NCBI RefSeq assembly: GCF_036346615.1
Contig: NZ_CP107836.1
Span: 5,766,001 to 5,830,000 of the forward strand
DNA length: 64,000 bases
Direction of reading: 5' to 3'
Source of the DNA: Streptomyces sp. NBC_00523
Lineage (GTDB): Bacteria; Actinomycetota; Actinomycetes; Streptomycetales; Streptomycetaceae
Shown here: in pieces, positions 1 through 8,800 of the stretch
Position numbering within the stretch: the stretch's first letter is position 1
Layout of the letters: each line of letters opens with the position of its first letter
Translations under genes and position numbers: made by a program
Notes under the pieces: model-generated
What the model saw: only the letters and a program-made list of their open reading frames with translations
What the model was told of the DNA's origin: nothing
Database searches by the model: none

Positions 1-1
1 C

Positions 2-1471
2 CCCGCCCACCCGTACCACCTCGCGCTCTGGCACGGCTGGGGCACCGCCCTCCTCCTCTCCGCCGCGGCCACCGCGGGCGGTGCCGTCCTCTTCGCCGCG
101 CGCGACCGGGTCGCCCGGCTGTCCCGGCGCATCGCCTGGCCCACCGCCGACGGCGTCTTCGGCCAGCTGCTCCTGGGCCTGGAACGGCTCTCCCTCCAGG
201 CCACCGGCTTCGTCCAGCGCGGCTCCCTCTCCGTGTACCTCGCGACGACCCTGCTGGTGATGCTCGCCGGACAGCTCTCCGTGTTCGTCGTGGACCGGCC
301 CTGGCAGGGCGCGTCCGCGCCCCGGCTCTGGGACGTCCCGCTCCAGGGCGCCGTCGCCGCCCTGACCTGCGCGGCGGCCCTCCTCTGCCTCACCGTCAGA
401 CGCCGCATGAAGGCCGTGGTGCTGGCCGGACTGACCGGCTACGGGACCGCCCTGCTGTTCGTCGTCCAGGGCGGCCCGGACCTGGCGCTCACCCAGTTCT
501 GCGTGGAAACCGTGTCGATGATCGTGTTCGTGCTGGTCCTGCGGCGGATGCCGGTGCACTTCCAGGAGTCGGTGAGCCCCTGGCGGCGGGCCGTGCGCAT
601 CCCGGTCGCCCTGGCCGCCGCCGCGACGCTCGGCGTGGTCGTCTGGGTCGCCGCCGCCGCGCGCACCGCGTCCCCGGCGGGCGCCGCCATGGTCGAGGAG
701 ACCGCGCACCACGGCCTCAAGGACGTCGTCGCCACGATCCTCGTCGACCTCCGCGCCTGGGACACCATGGGGGAGTCCGCCGTGCTCGCCGCCGCCGCGA
801 TCGGCGTCACCAGCCTCATCTACCTGCACCGCCGCGCCGAGGGGGCGGCCGCGCCCGCCGAAGTACGCGGACACACCGCCTGGTCGGTGACCAACGAGCC
901 GCTGACCGGGGTGCCCCAGGGCGACGAGGGGGCACCCGAGCGCGGCTGGCTGGCGGCCGGCTCCACGCTGGCGCCCGAGCACCGGTCCGTGGTCTTCGAG
1001 GTGGTGGCCCGGCTGCTGTTCCACCCGATCCTGGTGCTCTCGGTCTACCTGCTGTTCTGCGCCGAGAACATGCCGGGCGGCGGCTTCGTCGGCGGCCTCG
1101 TCGCGGGCCTCGCCCTGATCACCCGTTACCTCGCGGGCGGCCGCTTCGAACTCGCCGAGGCCGCGCCCCTGCAACCCGGCCTCTTCACCGGGCTCGGCCT
1201 GTTCCTCTCCACCGGGGTCGCCCTGATCGGCCTCTCGGACGGAACGGTCCTGCACGCCTGGACGTACCACGGCCACCTGCCGCTCATCGGCGCCTACGAG
1301 TTCGGCACCCCGGTCATCTTCGACTGCGGGGTCTACCTGCTGGTCCTCGGCGTCGTCCTCGACATCGTGCGGGCCCTCGGCGCCAAGATCGACCGGCAGA
1401 TCGAGCGCGCCGCCGCCGAGAAGGCCGCCGCCCGCCGGGCCGGACCGGAGACCGGGGAGGCCACCCCGTGA
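2..1471 (+). CDS. mnhA: Na+/H+ antiporter subunit A (MnhA/MrpA with fused MnhB domain), 5'-truncated
   Basis: The frame is open from the window edge, so the N-terminal part lies upstream; 489 residues are visible. They are strongly hydrophobic with many membrane segments, as in the C-terminal part of the large MrpA subunit. The last 160 or so residues carry an MnhB-type domain with the motif ENMPGGGFVGG, so subunits A and B are fused here. In the family this subunit is part of the cation/proton antiport complex in the cytoplasmic membrane. Its GTG-TGA end overlaps mnhC by 4 nt, and C to G follow in the canonical order. The first internal Met is near 233, but coding clearly extends before it. 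Confidence 0.93.
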   Translation, partial: PAHPYHLALWHGWGTALLLSAAATAGGAVLFAARDRVARLSRRIAWPTADGVFGQLLLGLERLSLQATGFVQRGSLSVYLATTLLVMLAGQLSVFVVDRPWQGASAPRLWDVPLQGAVAALTCAAALLCLTVRRRMKAVVLAGLTGYGTALLFVVQGGPDLALTQFCVETVSMIVFVLVLRRMPVHFQESVSPWRRAVRIPVALAAAATLGVVVWVAAAARTASPAGAAMVEETAHHGLKDVVATILVDLRAWDTMGESAVLAAAAIGVTSLIYLHRRAEGAAAPAEVRGHTAWSVTNEPLTGVPQGDEGAPERGWLAAGSTLAPEHRSVVFEVVARLLFHPILVLSVYLLFCAENMPGGGFVGGLVAGLALITRYLAGGRFELAEAAPLQPGLFTGLGLFLSTGVALIGLSDGTVLHAWTYHGHLPLIGAYEFGTPVIFDCGVYLLVLGVVLDIVRALGAKIDRQIERAAAEKAAARRAGPETGEATP

Positions 1472-2067
1472 CCGTCAGCGCCTCGCTCCTCGCCACCGCC
1501 GCGGTCCTCTGCGCGGTCGGCGGCATCCTCATGCTGACCCGGCCCCTCACCCGCATCCTGCTGGGCGCGGTCATCGCCGGCAACGGCATCAACCTGTTCA
1601 TCCTGTCCGCCACCGGAACGGCCGGCCGCGAACCCCTGCTGTACGGGGTCGACCTCGCCCGGGTCACCGACCCGCTGCCCCAGGCCATCGCGCTCACCGC
1701 GATCGTCATCACCCTGGCCACCACCGCGTTCCTGCTCGCCATGGCCTACCGCGGCCACCAGCTCACCGGCACCGACGAGGTGCACGACGACCTGGAGGAC
1801 CGCCGCATCGTCCTGCGCGCGGAAGTCCTGGACGAGCGCGACGAACTGCGCGAGCGGTTCCGGGCCGACGGCGACCGCAGCGCCGGGGCCCGCCGCGCCT
1901 ACCGCGACGAACGCCGCCGCCTCCGGGCCCGGCTGCGCGCCGACCGCGCCCTCCAGGCCCGGGGCCGCGACGCCACCGGTGACCTGTGGCACGACGTCCT
2001 CGGCGCGGACCCGGAGGACTACGCCAGGAACCCCGAGGACTCCGACAACCCAGGAGACACCGGATGA
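1468..2067 (+). CDS. mnhC: Na+/H+ antiporter subunit C (MnhC/MrpC) with long charged tail
   Basis: The first 110 or so residues are a typical NuoK-like MnhC: three hydrophobic helices with the stretch LLGAVIAGNGINLFIL. The GTG start overlaps the mnhA stop. After the core comes an extra tail of roughly 85 residues, very rich in Arg, Glu and Asp and probably helical. Typical MnhC proteins are about 110-130 residues, so this 199-residue protein is unusually long. The tail should be cytoplasmic and could contact other Mrp subunits, but no function can be assigned. Its stop overlaps the mnhD start (ATGA). Confidence 0.93.
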   Translation: MTVSASLLATAAVLCAVGGILMLTRPLTRILLGAVIAGNGINLFILSATGTAGREPLLYGVDLARVTDPLPQAIALTAIVITLATTAFLLAMAYRGHQLTGTDEVHDDLEDRRIVLRAEVLDERDELRERFRADGDRSAGARRAYRDERRRLRARLRADRALQARGRDATGDLWHDVLGADPEDYARNPEDSDNPGDTG

Positions 2068-3719
2068 ACGCCCTCGTCCCCCTGCCGGTGCTGCTGCCGC
2101 TCTGCGCGACCGGCCTGAGCCTCGCCTTCGGCACCCGGCTCAAACAGATCCAGCGCCTCATCAGCGTCGCCGTGCTCACCGCCGTCCTCGGCCTCTCGAT
2201 CGCCCTGATGATCGCCGCCGACACGGACGGGCCGCTCTCCGTGCACCTCGGGGACTTCGCGCCGCCGCTCGGCATCACCCTGGTCGCCGACCGGCTCTCC
2301 GGGCTGATGCTGACGGTCTCCTCCGCCGTCACCCTGTGCGTCCTCGTCTACTCCCTGGGCCAGGGCATGGCCGACCGGGACGAGGAGACGCCCGTCGCCG
2401 TTTTCCACCCCGCGTACCTGATCCTGGTCGCCGGGGTCTCCTGCACCTTCCTCGCCGGTGACCTGGTCAACCTCTACGTCGGCTTCGAGATCATGCTCGT
2501 CGCGAGCTTCGTCCTGCTGACCCTGGGCGGCACCGGTCCACGCATCCGGGCGGGCTCCACGTACGTGATCATCTCGCTGTTCTCCTCGATGCTCTTCCTG
2601 ACCGCCATCGCCATGACCTACGCGGCGACCGGCACCGCCAACTTCGCCCAGCTCGCCGAACGCCTGGGCGCGCTCCCGCTGGGCGTCCAGACCCTCATCC
2701 AGGCCATGCTGCTCACGGTCTTCGCGATCAAGGCGGCCGTCTTCCCGCTCGCCGCCTGGCTGCCGGACTCCTATCCGACCGCGCCCGCCCCCGTCACCGC
2801 CGTCTTCGCCGGACTGCTCACCAAGGTCGGCGTCTACTGCATGCTGCGCACCGAGACCCTGCTCTTCCCCGGCAACCGGCTCGGCGACCTGCTGATGGCG
2901 GCGGCCCTCGCCTCGATGATCGTCGGCATCCTGGGGGCCGTCGCACAGACCGACCTCAAGCGGCTGCTCTCCTTCACCCTCATCAGCCACATCGGCTACA
3001 TGGTCTTCGGCATCGGCCTCGCCACCCGGGGGGCGTACGGCGGCGCGATCGTCTACGTCGTCCACCACATCACCGTCCAGACCACGCTGTTCCTGGTCGC
3101 CGGGCTCATCGAACGCCGGACCGGCACCACCGAACTCACCCGGATCGGCGGCATCGCCCGGGCCGCCCCCGCCCTCGCCGTCCTCTTCTTCGTGCCCGCG
3201 ATGAACCTCGCCGGCATCCCGCCGCTGTCCGGCTTCATCGGCAAGCTGGGCCTCATGCGCGCCGGTGTCGCCGACGGCGGGGTGTGGGCCTGGATCCTCG
3301 TCGTCGGGGCGACCGTGACCAGCCTGCTCACGCTGTACGTGATGGCCAAGGTCTGGAACCTCGCCTTCTGGCGGGCCGCGCCCCCGGGCCAGGCCGCCGC
3401 CGGCACGGTCCTGGAGTCCGACGACGACAGCGACGACGACGATGCCGACGAGGGCCCCGACCGGATCGCGGGCACCGGCGACGAGGGCGTCCGCGTCCGC
3501 CACCAGCCCGCCGGGCTCGCCGTCGCCGCCACGCTCCACGGCCACGCCGTCACCACCACCAGCGTGCTGCCCCGGCCGATGACCTGGGCGACCGCCGCAG
3601 CGGTCGGACTCGGGCTCGCCTTCACCGTGTTCGCCGGGCCGCTCACCTCGTACACCGACCGCGCCGCCGCCGAACTCCTCGCCCGCACGCCGTACACCCA
3701 GGAGGTGCTGGGCCGGTGA
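2064..3719 (+). CDS. mnhD: Na+/H+ antiporter subunit D (MnhD/MrpD)
   Basis: A 551-residue polytopic protein of the NuoM/NuoN (proton-translocating) family and one of the two main antiporter subunits. Family hallmarks are the conserved Glu in LYVGFEIML, the Lys in AIKAAVFPLAAWLPDSYPTA, and the later segments TDLKRLLSFTLISHIGYM and FIGKLGLMRAG. The start at 2064 (ATG, preceded by CAGGAG) overlaps the mnhC stop; a longer frame upstream merely runs through mnhC. Before the last helix is an acidic insertion (seven Asp in an eight-residue run after ESDDDS) followed by a polar loop, which is not typical of the family. Confidence 0.95.
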   Translation: MNALVPLPVLLPLCATGLSLAFGTRLKQIQRLISVAVLTAVLGLSIALMIAADTDGPLSVHLGDFAPPLGITLVADRLSGLMLTVSSAVTLCVLVYSLGQGMADRDEETPVAVFHPAYLILVAGVSCTFLAGDLVNLYVGFEIMLVASFVLLTLGGTGPRIRAGSTYVIISLFSSMLFLTAIAMTYAATGTANFAQLAERLGALPLGVQTLIQAMLLTVFAIKAAVFPLAAWLPDSYPTAPAPVTAVFAGLLTKVGVYCMLRTETLLFPGNRLGDLLMAAALASMIVGILGAVAQTDLKRLLSFTLISHIGYMVFGIGLATRGAYGGAIVYVVHHITVQTTLFLVAGLIERRTGTTELTRIGGIARAAPALAVLFFVPAMNLAGIPPLSGFIGKLGLMRAGVADGGVWAWILVVGATVTSLLTLYVMAKVWNLAFWRAAPPGQAAAGTVLESDDDSDDDDADEGPDRIAGTGDEGVRVRHQPAGLAVAATLHGHAVTTTSVLPRPMTWATAAAVGLGLAFTVFAGPLTSYTDRAAAELLARTPYTQEVLGR

Positions 3720-4357
3720 AACGCCTCGTCACCTTCTCCTTCCGGAACAGGGAACTTCCGCCGTTCAGCGCCGCGTTCGGCGCCCGGGGCCGCCGGGTGC
3801 TCGACCTGCCGCTGATCGCCTGGCTCACCGTCATCTGGGTGCTGCTCTGGTCCAGCCTCAACTGGGCGAACCTGCTCACCGGGGCCGCGGTCGCGATCGT
3901 CGTCTGCCTGGCCTTCCCGCTGCCCAAGGTCGACCTGGGGCTGCGCCTGCACCCCTGGGGCATCCTGCGGCTCGCCGGCTATCTGCTGTACGACATGTAC
4001 ACCTCCGGCATGAAGGTCACCCGGCAGATCCACGGCGGGCAGCCGCGCCGGGCGGCCGTCGTCGCCGTACCGCTGCGCTGCCGCTCCGACCTGATGCTCA
4101 CCGCGACCGCCGTCGGAGTGTCCAACGTTCCCGACAGTTCGGTCGTGGAGGTGCGCCGCGCCACCGCCACCGTCTTCGTGCACGTCCTCGACGGCCGGCC
4201 GGCCGAACTGGCGGCGGCCAAGAGGTCCGTATGGCGCATGGAGGAGCTGATGGTACGGGCCTTCGGCACGCGCGACGAGATCGAGCGGGTCGCCGCGCCG
4301 CCGCCGGACCGGCCGAACACCGGCGAGCGGCCGGGAGACCAGGAGGAGGGCACATGA
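3716..4357 (+). CDS. mnhE: Na+/H+ antiporter subunit E (MnhE/MrpE)
   Basis: A 213-residue protein starting with GTG inside the mnhD stop (GTGA overlap). It has the MnhE pattern: two hydrophobic segments (residues about 30-75) containing WVLLWSSLNWANLLTG, then FPLPKVDLGL and a soluble C-terminal half with VPLRCRSDLMLTATAVGVS. MrpE is a small accessory membrane subunit required for full antiporter activity. The tail, rich in Pro, Asp and Glu (APPPDRPNTGERPGDQEEG), is extra. It is translationally coupled to mnhF by an ATGA overlap. Confidence 0.92.
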   Translation: MKRLVTFSFRNRELPPFSAAFGARGRRVLDLPLIAWLTVIWVLLWSSLNWANLLTGAAVAIVVCLAFPLPKVDLGLRLHPWGILRLAGYLLYDMYTSGMKVTRQIHGGQPRRAAVVAVPLRCRSDLMLTATAVGVSNVPDSSVVEVRRATATVFVHVLDGRPAELAAAKRSVWRMEELMVRAFGTRDEIERVAAPPPDRPNTGERPGDQEEGT

Positions 4358-4689
4358 GCGCGCCGGAAACCGTGGACCGGGTCCTGCTCGTAGCAGCCGT
4401 CGTCGTGACCGTCGTCGCCGGAGCGCTGCTGCTCGCGCGCATCTGGCGCGGCCCCTCGATGCTCGACCGGGCCATCGCGCTCGACGTCTGCGCCGCGCTC
4501 ATCATCGCCGGGCTCGGCGCCAAGTCGGCGTTCGCCCGCGACCCCTTCTACTTCCCGATCATGCTGGTCCTGGCCTTCCTCGGCTTCACCGGCTCGGTCG
4601 GCATCGCGCGCTTCATCGCCGTACGCGACCGGCCGCCGGGCCATCCGCACGGGGAGCGGGCCCGGAACGGCGGGGAGGAAAAGCCATGA
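4354..4689 (+). CDS. mnhF: Na+/H+ antiporter subunit F (MnhF/MrpF)
   Basis: A 111-residue protein with three hydrophobic helices and the MrpF signature RIWRGPSMLDRAIALDV followed by FYFPIMLVLAFLGFTGSVGIARF. MrpF is a small membrane subunit of the antiporter. The ATG at 4354 has AGGAGGAGG just upstream and overlaps the mnhE stop; an upstream in-frame ATG at 4231 would only read through mnhE in another frame. The last 20 residues are charged. Its end overlaps mnhG. Confidence 0.94.
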   Translation: MSAPETVDRVLLVAAVVVTVVAGALLLARIWRGPSMLDRAIALDVCAALIIAGLGAKSAFARDPFYFPIMLVLAFLGFTGSVGIARFIAVRDRPPGHPHGERARNGGEEKP

Positions 4690-5039
4690 GCGTCTGGCTC
4701 CAGATCCTGGACACGGCGGGCGCGGCGCTGGTGCTGACCGGCGCCGCGATCTGCCTGCTCGGCGTCATCGGCATGCTGAGACTGCCGGACGTCCTCTCCC
4801 GCAGCCACGCCGCGACCAAACCGCAGGCGCTCGGCATGCTCATCGTGCTCGCCGGGGTCGCCCTGCGGCTGCGCAGCGGCATGGACCTGGCGACGCTGGC
4901 GCTGATCGGCTTCTTCCAGCTGATGACCGGCCCGGTTGCCGCCCACCTCGTCGCCCGCTCGGCGTACCGGACGGGCCAGGTCGACCACACGGAACTGCTC
5001 TTCGACGACCTGGACCAGCAGCTCACCGAGGAGACGTAG
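4686..5039 (+). CDS. mnhG: Na+/H+ antiporter subunit G (MnhG/MrpG)
   Basis: A 117-residue protein with three hydrophobic segments and the MrpG core GAAICLLGVIGMLRLPDVLSRSHAAT (cited only as a region, residues about 17-42), then GMLIVLAGVALRL. It is the last gene of the mnh operon; the next gene is on the opposite strand 21 nt away. Length and order match the family. The C-terminus is acidic (LLFDDLDQQLTEET). Confidence 0.94.
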   Translation: MSVWLQILDTAGAALVLTGAAICLLGVIGMLRLPDVLSRSHAATKPQALGMLIVLAGVALRLRSGMDLATLALIGFFQLMTGPVAAHLVARSAYRTGQVDHTELLFDDLDQQLTEET

Positions 5040-5060
5040 CGGGCGGGCGTCTGCCGCCGT

Positions 5061-5702
5061 TCAGTCCGTGAGGAACGCGCCCTCGCGGCAGGGGCGGCAG
5101 ACGAAGACGTAGCCCAGCTGACCACCGAGGTTCATCGCGGCCTCCCGGGTGATCCCCTCCTCCAGATGGGCCGCGAACTCCATCGCGACCGAGCAGGAGG
5201 GACACGCGGGCACCCGGTCGTCCTCCAGATAGGAGGGACTGCCTCCGAGCGAGCCGAGGACCTCCCGCTGCTTCCCGAACCGTTCTCCGGGCTCCCGCCG
5301 CCACCCCGCCCGGCCGAGGTCGTACGCGTCGGGCTCGGCGTCCTCGTCGCAGTCCTCCGGGTCGACCGTCACGACCTGGGTGCGGATGGCCGAGACCACC
5401 GGCAGGACCGTCACCCCGGTCTCCGGCACGGCGACCGGCCGCAGCCCCTCCCGGGGGAACAGATGGACCCGGTTGGCGCCGGACCCGGCCGCCCAGAACT
5501 CACACATGCCGGGGTCGTTCTGGCACACGAACACCGACAGGACGCCGTCCTCGACGGGAAGGTGCGCGAAGAACCGCAACGGCCCGCCGCAGCCGCACAC
5601 GGGCCAGGTGAAACCCGCCGGAGCCAGTGGCACACCACCGGTGCGCGGGACGTCGGAGCAGGCCGCCGCGGTGCCGTCGTGGATCATCAGGTTGGGCTGC
5701 AT
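5061..5702 (-). CDS. Hypothetical protein with paired-cysteine motifs (possibly DUF1963/YwqG-like)
   Basis: A 213-residue soluble protein. Cysteine motifs are seen near both ends: VCGCGG and, in the C-terminal third, CPSCS and CRPCREG, suggesting bound zinc. The middle has LRFFAHLPVEDGVLSVFVCQND followed by a short W/G segment and a run VVTVDPEDCDEDAEPD. The arrangement of a C-x-C-GG motif before an F-A-H/Q stretch recalls DUF1963 (YwqG) proteins, but this is a weak resemblance. It converges on the antiporter operon and is divergent from the nitrate reductase gene. No function can be assigned. Confidence 0.75.
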   Translation of the reverse strand: MQPNLMIHDGTAAACSDVPRTGGVPLAPAGFTWPVCGCGGPLRFFAHLPVEDGVLSVFVCQNDPGMCEFWAAGSGANRVHLFPREGLRPVAVPETGVTVLPVVSAIRTQVVTVDPEDCDEDAEPDAYDLGRAGWRREPGERFGKQREVLGSLGGSPSYLEDDRVPACPSCSVAMEFAAHLEEGITREAAMNLGGQLGYVFVCRPCREGAFLTD

Positions 5703-5849
5703 GGAGAGAGGCTACGGGCGGCTCTTCTCACACCCGGGGCCCGCCCGCTGTGCGACGAGCGTTACCGCCCATGATCGGCCGGTGCCACACCGGCGTAACG
5801 GCGCTTTCCTACCGTCGGGGCACGATCCGATTCACGGAAGGTCTCCCCG

Positions 5850-8800
5850 GTGCCCCCACAGAGCTCGTCGGCCGACGCCACTCAGGTCCGTACGGTCTGC
5901 TCGTACTGCGGGGTGGGCTGCGGCATGGTCCTCGACATCGCGGCCGGGCCCGACGGGCGGCGTACGGTCCGCAAGGCGTCGGGCGACAAGGCGCACCCCG
6001 CCAACGCGGGGCGGCTCTGCACCAAGGGCGCGACCACCGCCGACATGCTCGCCGCGCCCGGCCGGCTGACCACCGCGCTGGTGCGGCCGGAGCGCGGCGC
6101 GGAGCCCGTACCGGTGGGTGTGGACGAGGCGGTCGCGTCCACGGCGCGGCGGCTGCGGGCGGTCATCGACACGCACGGACCGGACGCCGTCGCGTTCTAC
6201 GTGTCCGGGCAGATGAGCCTGGAGGCGCAGTACCTCGCGAACAAGCTGGCCAAGGGGTTCGTCCGCACCAACCGCGTCGAGTCCAACTCGCGGCTGTGCA
6301 TGGCGAGCGCGGGCAGCGGCTACAAGCTGTCGCTCGGCGCCGACGGGCCGCCCGGCTCCTACGACGACCTGGACCGCGCGGACGTCTTCCTCGTCATCGG
6401 CTCCAACATGGCCGACTGCCACCCGATTCTCTTCCTGCGCCTCCTGGACCGCGTCAAGGCGGGCGCCAAGCTCATCGTCGTGGACCCCCGGCGCACCGCC
6501 ACCGCCGACAAGGCCGACCTCTTCCTGCGCGTCAGGCCGGGCACCGACCTGGCCCTCCTCAACGGCCTCCTGCACCTGCTCCACGCGAACGGGCACACCG
6601 ACCCCGCGTTCATCGCCGCGCACACCGAGGGCTGGGAGGAGATGCCGGAGTTCCTCGCCGACTACCCGCCCGCCACCGTCGCGGAGATCACCGGAATCCC
6701 GGAGGACGACCTCCGGCAGGCCGCCCGGTGGATCGGGGAGGCGGGGGAGTGGACCAGCTGCTGGACGATGGGGCTCAACCAGTCCACGCACGGCACCTGG
6801 AACACCAACGCGCTGATCAACCTCCACCTCGCGACCGGCGCGATCTGCCGCCCCGGCAGCGGCCCTCTCTCGCTCACCGGCCAGCCCAACGCCATGGGCG
6901 GCCGCGAGATGGGCTACATGGGCCCGGGGCTCCCCGGGCAGCGGTCACTCCTGGACGACGAGGACCGGGCCTTCACCGAAGAGCTGTGGGGTCTGGCCCC
7001 CGGCAGTCTGCGCAAGGACGAGTGCGGCCGGGGAACGGTCGAGATGTTCGAGCGGATGGCGGCCGGTGACATCAAGGCGTGCTGGATCATCTGCACCAAC
7101 CCCGTCGCCTCCGTCGCCAACCGCCGCACCGTCATCGAGGCCCTGGAGGCCGCCGAACTCGTCATCACCCAGGACGTGTTCGCCGACACCGAGACCAACG
7201 CCTACGCCGACGTCGTGCTGCCCGGCGCCCTGTGGAGCGAGGCGGAGGGCGTCCTCGTCAACAGCGAACGCAACCTCACCCTCGCCCGCCCCGCCGTCGA
7301 GCCGCCCGGCGAAGCCCTCGCGGACTGGCGGATCATCGCCCGCATCGCCTGCGCCCTGGGCTACGAGGACGCCTTCACGTACGACAGCGCCGAGGAGGTC
7401 TTCGAGGAGATCAAGCGCGCCGCGAACCCGCGCACCGGCTACGACCTCCGGGGCGTGACGTACGAAAGGCTGCGCACCGCCCCCGTCCAGTGGCCCGCGC
7501 CCACCGCCGACGGGCCCGACCGCAACCCCATCCGCTATCTCGCCCCGGACGGCGGCGGACCGGTCTTCCCGACCCCGGCCGGACGCGCCCGCTTCTTCGG
7601 CCGCCCCCACATCCCGCCGGCCGAGATGCCCGACGACGACTACCCGCTCCTGCTCAACACCGGCCGCGTCCAACACCAGTGGCACACCCTCACCAAGACG
7701 GGCAAGGTCGCCAAGCTCAACCGGCTCAACCCCGGACCGTTCGTGGAGGTGCACCCCGAGGACGCGGCCCGCCTCGGGCTCGCGGAGGGCGACTCGGTGG
7801 AGGTCGAGTCCCGGCGCGGGCGCGCCGTGCTGCCCGCCGTGGTCACCGACCGCGTGGCGCCCGGCTGCTGCTTCGCGCCCTTCCACTGGAACGACCTGTT
7901 CGGCGAATACCTCAGCGTCAACGCGGTGACCGGCGACGCGGTGGACCCGGTCTCCTACCAGCCGGAGTTCAAGGTGTGCGCGGTGACCCTGACGAAGGTG
8001 GCGGCCGCCCCTGCCCCTGTTCCGGCTCCGGCGCCGGTGCCGCTGCCGGTGGAGGCGCCCGCGCAGGCGCCCGCCGCCGTCTTCGGCCTGGAGACCACCC
8101 CGCCCCCGGTCCTCGCCGAGCACGAGCGCCAGTACCTGGTCGGCTTCCTGGCCGGGCTGCCCCTGGGCGCCCCCGGCGTCCCCGTGCTCCCGCCCGGCGC
8201 GCCCTTCAGCGCCGAGCACGCGCGCTGGGTCAACGGCGTCCTGGCCGGGATGTACTCGCGCACCGGACCGCCCGCCGAGGACTCCGCGCCCGTCCCCGCC
8301 GCCGAGGCCCCCGGCCGCGAGGTCGTCGTGCTGTGGGCCTCGCAGACCGGCAACGCCGAGGAGTTCGCCGTCGCCACCGCCGACCGGCTCACCGCCACGG
8401 GCCTGCGCACCCGGCTCCTCGGCATGGACGAGGCGGACCCGCGCGCCCTGCCGCCCGCCGCCGACCTCCTCCTGATCACCAGCACCTTCGGGGACGGCGA
8501 CGCGCCCGACAACGGCTCCGGGTTCTGGGAGGCCCTGACGGCCGCCGACCTCCCGCCCCTGGACGGCAGGCGGTTCGCCGTCCTGGCCTTCGGCGACTCC
8601 TCGTACGACGACTTCTGCGGGCACGGGCGGCGGCTCGACAGCCGACTGGACGAGCTCGGGGCCGTCCGCCTCGCCCCGCGCACCGACTGCGAACCCGACT
8701 ACGAACCCTCCGCGCTGAGCTGGCTCGACCAGGTCCTCGCCGGGCTCACCGCCCCGCCCGCCGAACCGGCCCCCGCGCCCCCGCCCGCCCCCGCCCCGGT

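Noticed and set aside
2019..3545. A 508-codon minus-strand frame opposite mnhD
   Set aside because: It is a shadow of the conserved mnhD gene, with a composition of Gly, Asp, Glu and Arg typical of antisense high-GC frames.
5760..5815. GTTAC and GTAAC elements before the nitrate reductase as a GlnR box
   Set aside because: GlnR control of nitrate reductase is known in Streptomyces, but the second half-sites do not match GAAAC at the expected spacing, so the site is not claimed.
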